In this document: in pieces, positions 1 through 8,596 of the stretch | Layout of the letters: the number at the start of each line of letters is the position of its first letter | Numbering within the stretch: position 1 is the stretch's first letter | Assembly: GCF_022699665.1 (NCBI RefSeq) | Contig: NZ_JALDNB010000004.1 | Span: 1-64,000 of the forward strand | Direction of reading: 5' to 3' | DNA length: 64,000 bases | From: Chryseobacterium aahli | Lineage (GTDB): Bacteria > Bacteroidota > Bacteroidia > Flavobacteriales > Weeksellaceae | Translations under genes and position numbers: made by a program | Notes under the pieces: model-generated | Told to the model about the DNA's origin: nothing | The model's input: only the letters and a program-made list of their open reading frames with translations | Database searches by the model: none

Positions 1-18
1 TTGCCGTATTTGCGTGTG

Positions 19-49
19 CAAAAGTAATAACTTATTTCTAATTGACCAA
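19..49 (-). promoter_or_regulatory. Bacteroidota-type promoter reading out of the window
   Basis: On the minus strand a -33 TTG and a -7 box TACTTTTG are separated by 20 bases, which fits the Bacteroidota consensus TTG-N19-21-TAnnTTTG. It points leftwards, towards a gene outside the window. It is one of three such promoters in the first 330 bases. Confidence 0.5.
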
Positions 50-145
50 ATGTTTTTTAAAGAAATTTTAAAGTTTTTTAAGTAACCCTAAACCCTTTTC
101 CTAAACCTTCAATCTGCTACTCCTGCGCTTCCCGTATTGGGATTG

Positions 146-175
146 CAAAGATACAAATCTTTTTTATTCTCACAA
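146..175 (-). promoter_or_regulatory. Bacteroidota-type promoter, second of three
   Basis: On the minus strand a TTG and the -7 box TATCTTTG are separated by 19 bases. Just downstream the minus strand carries GCGCAGGAG, which also follows the third promoter, so the two share part of a leader. Confidence 0.5.
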
Positions 176-292
176 ATTTTTATCGCTAAAAATTTAATGA
201 ATCTTTTTCTGATTTACATCCCGTTAAAGTAACTTAAATTATATGCCCGAAGGCCCTCCTGCGCTACTGATATACTCTCGTTTTCAGTGGGG

Positions 293-324
293 CAAAAGTA
301 CCAACTTTACCCCCATACTTCCAA
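293..324 (-). promoter_or_regulatory. Bacteroidota-type promoter, third of three
   Basis: On the minus strand a TTG and the -7 box TACTTTTG are separated by 21 bases. All three promoters point left with no gene between them. Stacked promoters of this kind are typical of rRNA, tRNA or ribosomal-protein operons, but the gene they drive is not in the window. Confidence 0.5.
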
Positions 325-461
325 ATCTATTTAACATAAAATTCATATTTTATTCATATTTGACGGTAAAACCTTGAAAGCGTGGGAGAAAAATTTTCAT
401 TAGGTTAGAGGTTGGAGGATGGGGGTTAACGTGAATGTGTCGGAAACAACAATGTCATGTG

Positions 462-590
462 GCGCTCCTACGGAGCTCATTCTCTTTATTGTAAATTACA
501 CTACAAACATCACGCTCCGATGGAGCTTATGATTTAATGTTTGAACGTGATGTTATAAACATAGAGGCCCTAATAGAGCTTATGAGTGAT
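462..590. repeat. Short palindromic repeat patch (GCTCCTACGGAGC type)
   Basis: A perfect palindrome, GCTCCTACGGAGC, is followed by a second unit CTACAAACATCACGCTCC with ATGGAGC, and then a decayed third unit ending TAATAGAGCTTAT. The same unit order, with the CTACAAACG spacer, recurs at 43592-43670, so this is a dispersed REP-like element. No gene is seen between positions 1 and 935. Confidence 0.7.
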
Positions 591-734
591 TCGGGATTTT
601 TTTTTTACCTGTCGGTCTTATTGATAAAAGCATATCGGAAGTTTTGTTGAGATGTTGATTATGAGGTTTACTTGACTCTAATATATTTAATGTAGAAAGT
701 CAGTTTTTACTTTGACAAGTTTTGATATATGACC

Positions 735-830
735 ACTACCCTAGCCCCGATAGAAACGGTTACCCCACAGCAAGCGTTGGAAAAAGCATTGGCGCGAGGA
801 GTATGAGTGGATAGCGGGAGAAAGCTAATA
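735..830 (+). ncRNA. Candidate Flavo-1-like structured RNA
   Basis: The stretch holds TAGCCCCGAT near its start and GGATAGCGGGA with GCTA near its end. TAGC (742-745) can pair with GCTA (824-827), and CCC with GGG just inside, closing a long multi-part hairpin. This sequence pattern recurs in flavobacterial intergenic regions, and I recall it as the Rfam Flavo-1 motif. The function of Flavo-1 is unknown. The assignment is from memory of the motif, not from a covariance search. Confidence 0.55.
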
Positions 831-884
831 ATAAAAATGAAGTGTGACGGAGTTGTGATATATGAAACTATTTTTTAATAAGAA

Positions 885-909
885 ATGCCCCAGAAATTCT
901 CTGAGGCAA
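885..909 (-). terminator. Terminator of the gene at 936-1610
   Basis: On the minus strand CCTCAGA and TCTGGGG form a stem with a short loop just after the stop codon, followed by a T-rich stretch. It probably ends transcription of the leftward unit. Confidence 0.55.
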
Positions 910-935
910 TATTTTAAAATCGTTTAAATTCAATA

Positions 936-1610
936 TTATTTTGTTTCCTGATAAATGACTGACAGAAATTCGGCGAAAGATTTTTCTAAACCAACGATGT
1001 CACCAGATTTTAGATGAAGAGTTCCGTCGTTTTGGGAGCTGTTTCCTAATCGTGCTGAGGAAATCTGATAATATTGATCGGAATTTTTTGCACCTTTCTG
1101 AATTTTTATTGTGGAACCCAAAAGTTTCTTTGTTGAAATGGTGTACACTTCGCCAGAAGCTAAGGGAATCTTTAAATAAGTACGTGGAGAAATATTGTAG
1201 TCTTTTCTATTGATGCTTATCTTTTGATCTTTTGATGAGGATGCAAACAGATATAAATCACCTTGTTCCTGTGCCAATTTTTCGGAAGAAATATGATAGA
1301 GCTTAAGTCTATAATTTGAAGCATTAAATTTCTGAAAATTACCATCGACATTTTCGAATGGTTTTACAGTGTAAGAGTTGGCTCCAACTTCTTTTGCTTT
1401 CTTATAGATTTGAGAAAATACAGCAGCATCGTCATTTGAGAATCCCTGAACTTCGATTTCACCCAAATATTCTGCGTCGTTGATTTCTATAATATGATAT
1501 AGAAATTTATCCTGATTCTCGTTGGTTTTTTCGACTTTAGTCAAGAACACGTTTTGCGCATTGATTATTTGAACAAAGAAAACCAATAAAGCAATGATAA
1601 GATTTTTCAT
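936..1610 (-). CDS. Secreted protein of unknown function
   Basis: I do not recognise this 224-residue protein. The first 19 residues are a signal peptide (positive start, hydrophobic LIIALLVFFVQII core, cleavage near NAQ), so it is exported, probably to the periplasm or outer membrane. The mature part is mixed alpha/beta, without cysteine pairs or a recognisable catalytic motif. It contains a stretch rich in basic and polar residues around SSSKDQKISINRKDY. It ends in YQETK, with no sorting tail. It lies eight bases downstream of rfbD, in the same direction, so the two are probably co-transcribed. A hairpin terminator follows it. Confidence 0.7.
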   Translation of the reverse strand: MKNLIIALLVFFVQIINAQNVFLTKVEKTNENQDKFLYHIIEINDAEYLGEIEVQGFSNDDAAVFSQIYKKAKEVGANSYTVKPFENVDGNFQKFNASNYRLKLYHISSEKLAQEQGDLYLFASSSKDQKISINRKDYNISPRTYLKIPLASGEVYTISTKKLLGSTIKIQKGAKNSDQYYQISSARLGNSSQNDGTLHLKSGDIVGLEKSFAEFLSVIYQETK

Positions 1611-1618
1611 GTGTAAAA

Positions 1619-2479
1619 TTATTTAGAAAGAATTTCTACACATTCTTCCAGACTGTTTTCCCAATGCTTGGGTTCTATTTTATAAATTTCTTCAATTTTA
1701 TCTAAACACATCGTACTTCTCTTTGGTCTTTTTGCCGGAGTTGGGTATTGCTCAGTGGTTAAAGAATTTAATTTCACAGATGATTTTGAAAAGTCTGCGA
1801 TTTTTTTTGCAAACTCAAACCATGTAGTTTCGGGATAGTTGGAAAAATGGAAAATTCCGAAAGTTTTTTTCGGGTTTTCGATGATCTCCATAATTGCTTC
1901 TGCCAAATCGTTTGCGTTGGTAGGCTGACCAAACTGATCACCTACGATTCCTAACTCGTCTTTATGAGAGAATAAATTCAGCATCGTTTTAACAAAATTC
2001 TTATTAAACTCCGAATACAACCAAGATGTTCTTAAAATAATGGTTTGAGAATTTGCTTCTAAAGCTAGTTCTTCACCAATTCTTTTAGACTCACCATAAA
2101 CTCCGATGGGATTTGTAAAATCATCTTCTGAATAATCTAAGTTGGTTTCGCCATCAAAAACATAGTCTGTAGAAACGTGAATGAAAACCGTTTGGTGCTC
2201 CGAACAAGCTTTTGCCAAATTCTCTACTCCATACGCATTCACTGCAAATGCCTTTTCTTTTTCCTGCTCGGCAAGATCTACTGCAGTATATGCTGAAGCA
2301 TTAATGCAGAATTCCGGTTTTTGTTCTGAAAAGAACTCATTGATTTGCTCTTCACTGGTGATGTCTAAAGTTTTTGAATCTGTAAAAACGAATTCATAAT
2401 CTAATTCAAAATTGGGAGCAATTTTCCTGATACAATTTCCTAATTGTCCGTTGCTGCCTATTACTACTATCTTTTTCAT
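1619..2479 (-). CDS. rfbD: dTDP-4-dehydrorhamnose reductase
   Basis: This protein reduces dTDP-4-dehydro-L-rhamnose to dTDP-L-rhamnose with NAD(P)H, the last step of the rhamnose donor pathway for surface polysaccharides; it acts in the cytosol. At 286 residues it has the normal family length. The Rossmann glycine motif GSNGQLG is at residues 8-14, the conserved STDYVFDG at 103-110, and the SDR catalytic YxxxK as YGESK at 128-132. The start lies directly on the dinucleotide fold, so it is secure. The other three rhamnose genes are not adjacent. Neighbours are a thioesterase two bases upstream and a secreted protein downstream, suggesting a short operon. RmlD and RfbD are the same enzyme. Confidence 0.92.
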   Translation of the reverse strand: MKKIVVIGSNGQLGNCIRKIAPNFELDYEFVFTDSKTLDITSEEQINEFFSEQKPEFCINASAYTAVDLAEQEKEKAFAVNAYGVENLAKACSEHQTVFIHVSTDYVFDGETNLDYSEDDFTNPIGVYGESKRIGEELALEANSQTIILRTSWLYSEFNKNFVKTMLNLFSHKDELGIVGDQFGQPTNANDLAEAIMEIIENPKKTFGIFHFSNYPETTWFEFAKKIADFSKSSVKLNSLTTEQYPTPAKRPKRSTMCLDKIEEIYKIEPKHWENSLEECVEILSK

Positions 2480-2481
2480 TA

Positions 2482-2967
2482 TTATGAATTTTTTGCGTTT
2501 TGTGATCTTAAAAATTTAACTCTTGGCTGGAAATCTTTCTGTTCTAAATTTACAAAGAATTTGTGGAAAGTATCTTTTATGTCTTCAGGATGAACTTCTG
2601 ACTTTCTTGTTTTGACATTGAAATAAATAACAGTCACCCAAAGAACTGCATGAACAGTTTTTTCATCGAGACTTTTCATTAAAATTTCGACCTTTGCCGT
2701 TCTGTCTTGTATTTCTATGGTTTTGCTGCTGATGACAACTTGGGTATTGTATCTCACTTCCCGTAAATATGCAATTTCGTTTTGAATAGCAATCCAGGTG
2801 CAGCCTGTTTTTTTTGTGTATTCTTCGTAAGTGAAACCATAAAATTCTTCTACATGATCTTCTCTGGCGTTAAACATGTAATCTAAATATTTCACATTAT
2901 TCAGATGCCCAATAGGATCACAATCGCTGAATCTTATTTTTACCGTAGTTGATACTTCTTTTTCCAT
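2482..2967 (-). CDS. Acyl-CoA thioesterase, 4HBT hotdog family
   Basis: A single-domain hotdog protein of 161 residues, likely to hydrolyse acyl-CoA or acyl-ACP thioesters. The family's active-site loop is clear at residues 13-30 (FSDCDPIGHLNNVKYLDY), with the acidic residue and the GHLNN stretch expected of 4-hydroxybenzoyl-CoA thioesterase relatives. The C-terminus is a basic, lysine-rich tail. It starts about 70 bases after the end of the ompH gene, with a hairpin terminator between, so it may have its own promoter. It ends two bases before rfbD. The substrate cannot be told from sequence; general acyl-CoA housekeeping is most likely. Confidence 0.8.
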   Translation of the reverse strand: MEKEVSTTVKIRFSDCDPIGHLNNVKYLDYMFNAREDHVEEFYGFTYEEYTKKTGCTWIAIQNEIAYLREVRYNTQVVISSKTIEIQDRTAKVEILMKSLDEKTVHAVLWVTVIYFNVKTRKSEVHPEDIKDTFHKFFVNLEQKDFQPRVKFLRSQNAKNS

Positions 2968-2979
2968 AGCGCAAAAATA

Positions 2980-3008
2980 AAAAAACCACCTCTAATAGAA
3001 GTGGTAGT
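2980..3008 (-). terminator. Terminator of the bamA-ompH operon
   Basis: An interrupted stem (ACCAC with GTGGT plus three inner pairs) lies just after the ompH stop. On the minus strand it is followed by a run of T, which makes a good intrinsic terminator separating the BamA-Skp genes from the thioesterase. Confidence 0.65.
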
Positions 3009-3035
3009 TTTTATAAATCTTTGTTAATATCTCTA

Positions 3036-3539
3036 TTAAGGCTGACCTAATTCTTTTTTAACAGCTGCAGTTGCATCAGGACCATTCTTGTAAACAAGAC
3101 CAGTAGAGTTTGCATCCATGATATAATCGTAACCGTTTGCTTTAGCAACTTTGTTTACAACTTCCATCAATTTTTTCTCGATAGGCTCGAAAAGGGCATC
3201 CTGCTTAGCAGTAGCGTCTTTTCTCATTTTGTCTTCCATCTGAGCCATCTCTTCCTGAAGTTTTTGCATTTCCTCACCTCTTGCTTTGTTTTCAGCTTCG
3301 GTTTTCGTAGGAGCTTCTTTTTGATAAAGCGCATACTTCGCTTGTGCAGCTTCTCCCTTTTTCTTTATTTCAGCTTGTTTAGCATTTACAAAAGCTGTTA
3401 AATCTGCATCAGCTTTTTTCTTTTCTGGCATTGCATTAAGAATACCTGCGACATCTAACGTAGCCAATTTTTGGGCTTTTGCCATACCTACAGATACAAC
3501 CATCATCGCTGCTGCAAATAATACACTTAATTTTTTCAT
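3036..3539 (-). CDS. OmpH/Skp-family periplasmic chaperone (second copy)
   Basis: Skp-like chaperones hold unfolded outer-membrane proteins in the periplasm for delivery to the BAM complex. This 167-residue protein has a signal peptide (MKKLSVLFAAAMMVVSVGMAKA), the OmpH opening KLATLDVAGILNAMPEKKKA, and a long charged helical region (about residues 40-110, rich in Lys, Glu, Ala and Gln) matching the coiled-coil tentacles of Skp. It closes with the conserved ANGYDYIMDANSTGLVYK strand region. It is a paralogue of the adjacent gene, and the two lie downstream of bamA, an arrangement usual in Bacteroidota. A hairpin terminator follows. Confidence 0.88.
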   Translation of the reverse strand: MKKLSVLFAAAMMVVSVGMAKAQKLATLDVAGILNAMPEKKKADADLTAFVNAKQAEIKKKGEAAQAKYALYQKEAPTKTEAENKARGEEMQKLQEEMAQMEDKMRKDATAKQDALFEPIEKKLMEVVNKVAKANGYDYIMDANSTGLVYKNGPDATAAVKKELGQP

Positions 3540-3612
3540 AACGGGGTAATAAATAATTAATTTTGTTTTTAGATTTTAAATTTAAGCAAAAGTTAATTCT
3601 GAGAAACTAATT

Positions 3613-4164
3613 TTACTTTTTTTTACTTGATTTTTTTTCTTTATCTGTTGTTCCTTTTAATAGAATATCTAATACTTTGTCTGTATAATCATATCTTTTT
3701 TCAAGAGAAATCACATTAATGTCGTTACTTTTATCAAGAACTATGCCCAAACCATTCTTTTGTACCATCGTTCTGATGGCTGTAAAGATTTGATCCTGGA
3801 ATGGCTCTACCAAGTTGGCTCTTAATTGGTGAATCTCACCTGTTTTTCCGAATCTTAAACTTGTAGTGGTTTTGATGTTTTTATCTAAATCTGCTACTTC
3901 CTTTTCTCTCAACTTCAACTGATCACCTATCAATAAAACTTTTTCGTTTTCGAAGGCTGATTTTTTCTTGTCGTACTCAGCCTGCATACTTTGAAGTTCT
4001 TGTTCCCAAGTATCAATCTGAGAATTTAATCTTGCTTCTGCCTCTTTATATTGCGGCATCATATTCAAAATATAATTGGTGTCAACAACGCCTATTTTCT
4101 GAGCATTGCTGAAGCCGAAAAGCAAGAGCGCTAAAGATGTGAAAAGTATTTTAAAATTCTTCAT
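3613..4164 (-). CDS. OmpH/Skp-family periplasmic chaperone (first copy)
   Basis: This 183-residue paralogue of the next gene downstream has a signal peptide ending near SNAQ, then KIGVVDTNYILNMMPQYKEA, the OmpH entry strand and helix. A charged coiled coil covers about residues 40-110. The strand region ENGLGIVLDKSND-like follows near residue 145, and the protein ends in a lysine-rich tail KEKKSSKKK. It starts only five bases after the bamA stop, so it is translated from the same message. Its role is to carry unfolded barrel proteins to BamA. Two diverged tandem copies suggest client specialisation, which is an inference. Confidence 0.88.
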   Translation of the reverse strand: MKNFKILFTSLALLLFGFSNAQKIGVVDTNYILNMMPQYKEAEARLNSQIDTWEQELQSMQAEYDKKKSAFENEKVLLIGDQLKLREKEVADLDKNIKTTTSLRFGKTGEIHQLRANLVEPFQDQIFTAIRTMVQKNGLGIVLDKSNDINVISLEKRYDYTDKVLDILLKGTTDKEKKSSKKK

Positions 4165-4169
4165 TTTTA

Positions 4170-6710
4170 TTATAAAGATTGGTTCATTAGGAAGTGGGTC
4201 TGGTTTCCATGAGGTTCTGTACTTAAAATTGTCTTATCAAAACCATAAGCAAAATCAAATCCGATCAAACCAAATGCCCCCATGTAAACTCTTACACCAA
4301 CACCAATTGATCTTTTCAACTGGAAAGGGTTGTACTTGCTCCAAGTGTTCCAAACATTACCACCTTCAGCAAAAGTCAATGCGTAAATTTTGGCAGTTTG
4401 ACTCATTGATATCGGATATCTTAGTTCTAACGTAAATCTATTGTAAATAGTACCTCCACCTCGTGGGGTAATATCATCGTATTCTCCTCCGTAAGTAGAA
4501 GCATTTTCGTAACCTCTCAAAGGAATTAATTCTCTACCGTCAAATCTACCTCCAAAAAGTCCTGTACCACCTACATAGAATCTTTCAAATGGCGGAGCTC
4601 CCAATTGCTTGTTATACCCATCCATGAATCCCATTTCAGCAGAAGATCTTAAAACCAATTTACCGGCAACTTCGTTGTAAACGTCCGCTTTAAATTTGAT
4701 TTTATAGAATTCCATCCACTTATATTTGTCTGTAGGAGACATTGTAGAGTAGTCTTTATTGCTAAACAATGAATATGGCGGAGTAAATTTACCTGACAAT
4801 TCAATATTAGAACCCGTTGTTGGGAAAATAGGATCGATACCCGCAGAGTTTCTACTTAATCCAATATTTAAACTTAAGTTATTGGCGTTACCATACAATT
4901 CTGTAGTATCCCCAAACTCAAACGGATAGTTACTGAAGTTATATTTTTGGAACTGAATACCAGTGTATAATGAGAAATAATCATCCGGCCATTTCAACAA
5001 TCTGTTCAGACCTACCGTTGCCGAGAAAATATTTAATCTCTGATCCGGACCGCTTACCTGACTATAATTTACTCTTGAGTTATTTAAACTTACAGAAAGT
5101 GCAGTTGGCTTCGTACCAAATAACCAAGGCTCTACAAAAGAAACACCATAGTTTTGGAAATACTGACCTGCTTGTGCTGTGATAGACAATGTTTGCCCGT
5201 CTCCCTGAGGAACCGGTCTGAAGTCTTTGAATTTCAAGAAATTTCTAAGAGAGAAGTTGTTGAACGTCAATCCTAAAGTTCCGATAAAGCTGTTACCACC
5301 ATAACCTGCCTGCAACTGAACCTGAGAAGATCCTTTTTCAACCAATTTCCAATTGATATCTACCGTATTATCCTGCTGATTAGGCTGAATATCCTGACCA
5401 ATTTGCTGAGGGTCAAAGAATGACATCCCTGCTAAATCAAAATACGTTCTTTTAATTTCTGTTTTCTTGAATAATTCTCCCGGTTTTGTTCTTAAAGCTC
5501 TTAAAATAACGTGGTCATGGGTCGTTGTATTTCCTTCCCAAGTCACTCTGTTCCAAGTTGCCTGCTCTCCTTCATTGATTCTGATTTCTAGGTTGATGTT
5601 ATCTCCTGAAATAGATTTTTCTACCGGTGTAATGTTTGAGAAAAGGTAACCGTTATTCATGTACATCGATTTGATATCAGAATCGTCTTCCTTACCACCG
5701 TCTTCCCCAACTTTTTTGTTGAATCCTACCGCATCATAGATATCACCTTTTTTATATCCTAACTTTCTTTGAAGATATTCTGTAGCGTAAACTGTATTTC
5801 CGGTGAAAGTAATATCACCGATGTAGTATTTTTTACCTTCTTTCAGTTTTACGTTAATTTCGTAGTTATTTTTCTTATTTCTCCAAACAGAATCAGAAAC
5901 AATTTGAGCATCTCTGTATCCTAAAGAGTTATAATAATTAACTAAACTCTGTTTGTCTTCCTGATATTTTTCTTCGATAAATTTTGAAGATTTTAAAATA
6001 CCACCAATACCAAATCTTTTTTGTTTAGTTTCTTTGAATGCTTTCTTTCTTAATTTAGCATCAGTAATACTTTCGTTACCTTCAAACTCGATATGGCTGA
6101 TTTTTACTCTTCTGCCCTTATCTACATTAATCGTCCAGTCAACCAAATTAGGATCACCCGCATTCACCTTATCTTCGATGCTGATTTTAGCATCTGCAAA
6201 ACCTTTTTTCACATAATCCTTAGGGATATTTGTTTTAAGGCTGGAGATAAGATTCTGGGTGATTTTTGTACCTGGCTTCAGGTTATTATCTTTGGCTAAT
6301 TTTTCGTTTTTAGATTTACCAATCCCTTTCCCAGTGAATTTTACTTCACCAAGGTCTTTTAAATCCTGAAGATAAAACTTCAAAACGACAGTTTTTCCTT
6401 CAATACTCTCGATGTAAACTTCTACTTCAGAGAAAGATTGAGAGTCCCAAAGCTTCTTGATACCGTTGCTGATTTTCTGCCCCGGAATATCAACTTCTTC
6501 ACCTTTGGTAAGACCTGTAAATCTTAAGATTTGTGCAGGTGTATATTTTTTTACCCCATCAACAACAATGTCTTTCAGAGTGTAAGTTCCTGTTTGATTT
6601 TCCGCAAGAACAGAGGTAGTGTTTACCTTTGTGCTGTCTTGTGGCGTCACCTGTCCATAAAAATGTGCAGAAGCAGCAAACATAATGATGGGTAATAGTC
6701 TAAACTTCAT
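4170..6710 (-). CDS. bamA: Outer-membrane protein assembly factor BamA
   Basis: This is the central BAM subunit, which folds and inserts beta-barrel proteins into the outer membrane. It has 846 residues. A signal peptide (to about residue 20, FYGQ) is followed by a short linker and a series of POTRA domains over roughly residues 40-450, with repeated openings such as VKFTGKGIG, IEFEGNESITDAKLRK and ITFTGNTVYATEYLQRKLG. The 16-stranded barrel occupies the rest, with the family signature GGRFDGRELIPLRGYEN. The final strand GLIGFDFAYGFDK is followed by an unusual extension of about 15 residues, whereas most BamA proteins end on an aromatic. It sits between uppS and two ompH genes. Confidence 0.93.
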   Translation of the reverse strand: MKFRLLPIIMFAASAHFYGQVTPQDSTKVNTTSVLAENQTGTYTLKDIVVDGVKKYTPAQILRFTGLTKGEEVDIPGQKISNGIKKLWDSQSFSEVEVYIESIEGKTVVLKFYLQDLKDLGEVKFTGKGIGKSKNEKLAKDNNLKPGTKITQNLISSLKTNIPKDYVKKGFADAKISIEDKVNAGDPNLVDWTINVDKGRRVKISHIEFEGNESITDAKLRKKAFKETKQKRFGIGGILKSSKFIEEKYQEDKQSLVNYYNSLGYRDAQIVSDSVWRNKKNNYEINVKLKEGKKYYIGDITFTGNTVYATEYLQRKLGYKKGDIYDAVGFNKKVGEDGGKEDDSDIKSMYMNNGYLFSNITPVEKSISGDNINLEIRINEGEQATWNRVTWEGNTTTHDHVILRALRTKPGELFKKTEIKRTYFDLAGMSFFDPQQIGQDIQPNQQDNTVDINWKLVEKGSSQVQLQAGYGGNSFIGTLGLTFNNFSLRNFLKFKDFRPVPQGDGQTLSITAQAGQYFQNYGVSFVEPWLFGTKPTALSVSLNNSRVNYSQVSGPDQRLNIFSATVGLNRLLKWPDDYFSLYTGIQFQKYNFSNYPFEFGDTTELYGNANNLSLNIGLSRNSAGIDPIFPTTGSNIELSGKFTPPYSLFSNKDYSTMSPTDKYKWMEFYKIKFKADVYNEVAGKLVLRSSAEMGFMDGYNKQLGAPPFERFYVGGTGLFGGRFDGRELIPLRGYENASTYGGEYDDITPRGGGTIYNRFTLELRYPISMSQTAKIYALTFAEGGNVWNTWSKYNPFQLKRSIGVGVRVYMGAFGLIGFDFAYGFDKTILSTEPHGNQTHFLMNQSL

Positions 6711-6736
6711 TTTATCGTAATCTTTCTTTTCTTAAT

Positions 6737-7486
6737 TTACTGGATTTGTATTTGTTCGCCCGTAAGGCCATATCGTCTTTCCTTGTTTTGATAATCAACA
6801 ATACATTGGAAGAAGATATCTTTTGTGAAATCCGGCCACAAAACATTTAGAAACTGCAATTCTGCGTAGGCAATCTGCCAAAGTAGAAAATTGCTTATCC
6901 TTATTTCGCCACTGGTTCTGATCAACAAATCTACAGGTGGAAAATCTTTGGTATAAAGATAGTTTTCAAATAATTTTTCATCAATATTTTCAATATCAAC
7001 TTTCCCTTCTTTTACGTCGGAACTGATGTTTTTAACGGCATTAAGGATTTCGTTTTGCGAGCCGTAGCTTATCGCCAAAACCAAATTGCCTTTCGCGTTT
7101 TCTTTAGTTAAATCAACAACCTTTAAAAGTTGTTCTTTCACCAAAGGTGGTAATTTATCCAGATTCCCGATTACGTGCATACGCAGACCCTTACTGAAGA
7201 TTTCATCGGCCTCCAAAAGCAAGGTTTCTGTAAGCAGAGACATCAGCGTATTTACTTCATCAGTAGGACGCTTCCAGTTTTCTGAGGAAAATGTGTAGAG
7301 TGTAAGATAGGGTATGCTGATTTCATTACATGCATTAATAGCATTTCTTACTGCATCAATGGCATTTTTGTGACCATACGTTCTTTCTTCACCTCGAGAT
7401 TTTGCCCATCTTCCATTACCATCCATAATGATGGCTACATGCTGCGGTAAACTCTCGGAATCTATTTTATCTTTAATCAACGACAT
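6737..7486 (-). CDS. uppS: Isoprenyl transferase (undecaprenyl diphosphate synthase)
   Basis: A cis-prenyltransferase that adds isopentenyl units to farnesyl diphosphate to make undecaprenyl diphosphate, the lipid carrier for peptidoglycan and surface glycans. The 249-residue length is typical. The catalytic and diphosphate-binding motif MDGNGRWAK begins at residue 21, with the essential Asp22. Conserved TLYTFSSENWKRP and RTSGEIRISNFLLWQIAYAEL follow, including the Arg residues that hold isopentenyl diphosphate. It is located between the DUF6089 barrel gene and bamA, 26 bases upstream of bamA, as in many Flavobacteriia. The minor motif change to ISNF-L (usually LSNF-L) is conservative. Confidence 0.94.
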   Translation of the reverse strand: MSLIKDKIDSESLPQHVAIIMDGNGRWAKSRGEERTYGHKNAIDAVRNAINACNEISIPYLTLYTFSSENWKRPTDEVNTLMSLLTETLLLEADEIFSKGLRMHVIGNLDKLPPLVKEQLLKVVDLTKENAKGNLVLAISYGSQNEILNAVKNISSDVKEGKVDIENIDEKLFENYLYTKDFPPVDLLIRTSGEIRISNFLLWQIAYAELQFLNVLWPDFTKDIFFQCIVDYQNKERRYGLTGEQIQIQ

Positions 7487-7492
7487 AATTAA

Positions 7493-8386
7493 TTAATCAC
7501 AATAACATGGTGGCCTTCCGAAAGAATAGGTCAATCCTAAACTAAAGGTATTCATCCAATCTTTTGACTCGGGATCACCGACTGTTCTTTTATTTAAGAA
7601 AGCGGCTTCTCTCTCTTTTGAAACTGCAAAATAATCTCCTGTCTGCAAAAGCGATCCGCCAGTAGAAGGATTTATGATATCAGCATTATAATTTGAAATC
7701 AAATCTTTAGATAATATTTTGCTGTGATCTAACTGATCTGTCAAAGTATATCTGAATGTAGCTTCTGCAAATATTGCCCAACCATGATTGAATTTATATT
7801 TTAAACCAACTCCAAAAGGAATATGAGCAACAGTTTTTCTTCCCATCGTATATTCTGTAGTGGTAACGAAATCTAGTTCATCAACCGGCGCTTGCGCTAC
7901 CCCATCAGCATTTCTTCTGTAGTCATGATTTAATGTTGCTTTTGGAGCATCATACATCAAACCTCCAACACCAGCAAAAATATAAGGACTCAACATGCTT
8001 AACTGCTCATTATTTACCGGGAAGAAATTGTATTCGAATACAACGCTTGCTTCATATACATTGTTCTTACCAAATGAATTTCTATTTCTTCTATACTCTT
8101 CTTTAGCAGCTTTATCACTAAACTGCACTTGATTGTAACCTAAATCTACTCTCACAGTCTGGTGAGGGTTAAAATTGAATCTATATAACAAACCACCATA
8201 AAAAGGAACTCCCCAATCTGAAACCCTGTCAAAATCCAATGGTTGTTGCAGAATGTAATTGGTTTTTCCTATATCACCTACTAAATTACTCATCCCAAGA
8301 CGAATTCCCAATTCATTTCTTTGTGCCTTTATACTTACCATTGTGCCTAAGAGGGTAAGGAAGCTAAACAATAATTTTTTATTCAT
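7493..8386 (-). CDS. DUF6089-family outer-membrane beta-barrel protein
   Basis: A 297-residue predicted outer-membrane barrel. I set the start at the internal Met at 8386, because the peptide from there (MNKKLLFSFLTLLGTMVSIKAQ) is a clean signal peptide, while a longer reading would place 15 odd residues in front. The mature part opens with RNELGIRLGMSNLVGDIG, a strand characteristic of DUF6089, and has alternating aromatic strands such as PFYGGLLYRFNFNP and WAIFAEATFRYT. It ends in SLGLTYSFGRPPCYCD, with two unusual Cys residues after the last strand. Gene order with uppS and bamA suggests an envelope-assembly role, but no function is established that I know. Confidence 0.8.
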   Translation of the reverse strand: MNKKLLFSFLTLLGTMVSIKAQRNELGIRLGMSNLVGDIGKTNYILQQPLDFDRVSDWGVPFYGGLLYRFNFNPHQTVRVDLGYNQVQFSDKAAKEEYRRNRNSFGKNNVYEASVVFEYNFFPVNNEQLSMLSPYIFAGVGGLMYDAPKATLNHDYRRNADGVAQAPVDELDFVTTTEYTMGRKTVAHIPFGVGLKYKFNHGWAIFAEATFRYTLTDQLDHSKILSKDLISNYNADIINPSTGGSLLQTGDYFAVSKEREAAFLNKRTVGDPESKDWMNTFSLGLTYSFGRPPCYCD

Positions 8387-8428
8387 AGAAGAATATGGAT
8401 TTATGGTTATTTTAAAAATTAATTTTTG

Positions 8429-8436
8429 CAAATATA
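8429..8436 (-). promoter_or_regulatory. -7 promoter box upstream of the DUF6089-uppS-bamA operon
   Basis: The minus strand has TATATTTG, matching TAnnTTTG, about 43 bases before the chosen start codon. No good -33 TTG is seen at the expected distance. The position supports the start at 8386. Confidence 0.4.
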
Positions 8437-8564
8437 AAACATTTTTATATTAATGATAACCTTAATGTTTCGTTAAAAATAAACAAAAAAACATAATTTG
8501 TTATAAAGTAAACGACAAACAAGCAAAATTATTCTTTTTTTAACAGATTCTGTTTTCTCAGATA

Positions 8565-8590
8565 ACAACAAACCCCCATTTATTGAGGGC
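8565..8590 (-). terminator. Terminator of the exopolysaccharide operon
   Basis: On the minus strand CCCTC and GGGGG flank a seven-base loop and are followed by TTTGTTGTT, a few bases after the stop of the Wzc-like gene. Confidence 0.55.
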
Positions 8591-8596
8591 TTGATA

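Noticed and set aside
2181..2399. Open frame on the plus strand opposite rfbD
   Set aside because: It is antisense to a well-conserved gene, with no promoter and a low-complexity composition (many Ser, Cys and Phe), so it is a shadow frame. The same holds for the plus-strand frames opposite bamA, wzc-like, topA and the M16 gene, and for minus-strand frames opposite the pigment genes.
4106..4435. Plus-strand frame crossing the ompH-bamA junction
   Set aside because: It spans the junction of two conserved opposite-strand genes and has no recognisable domain.
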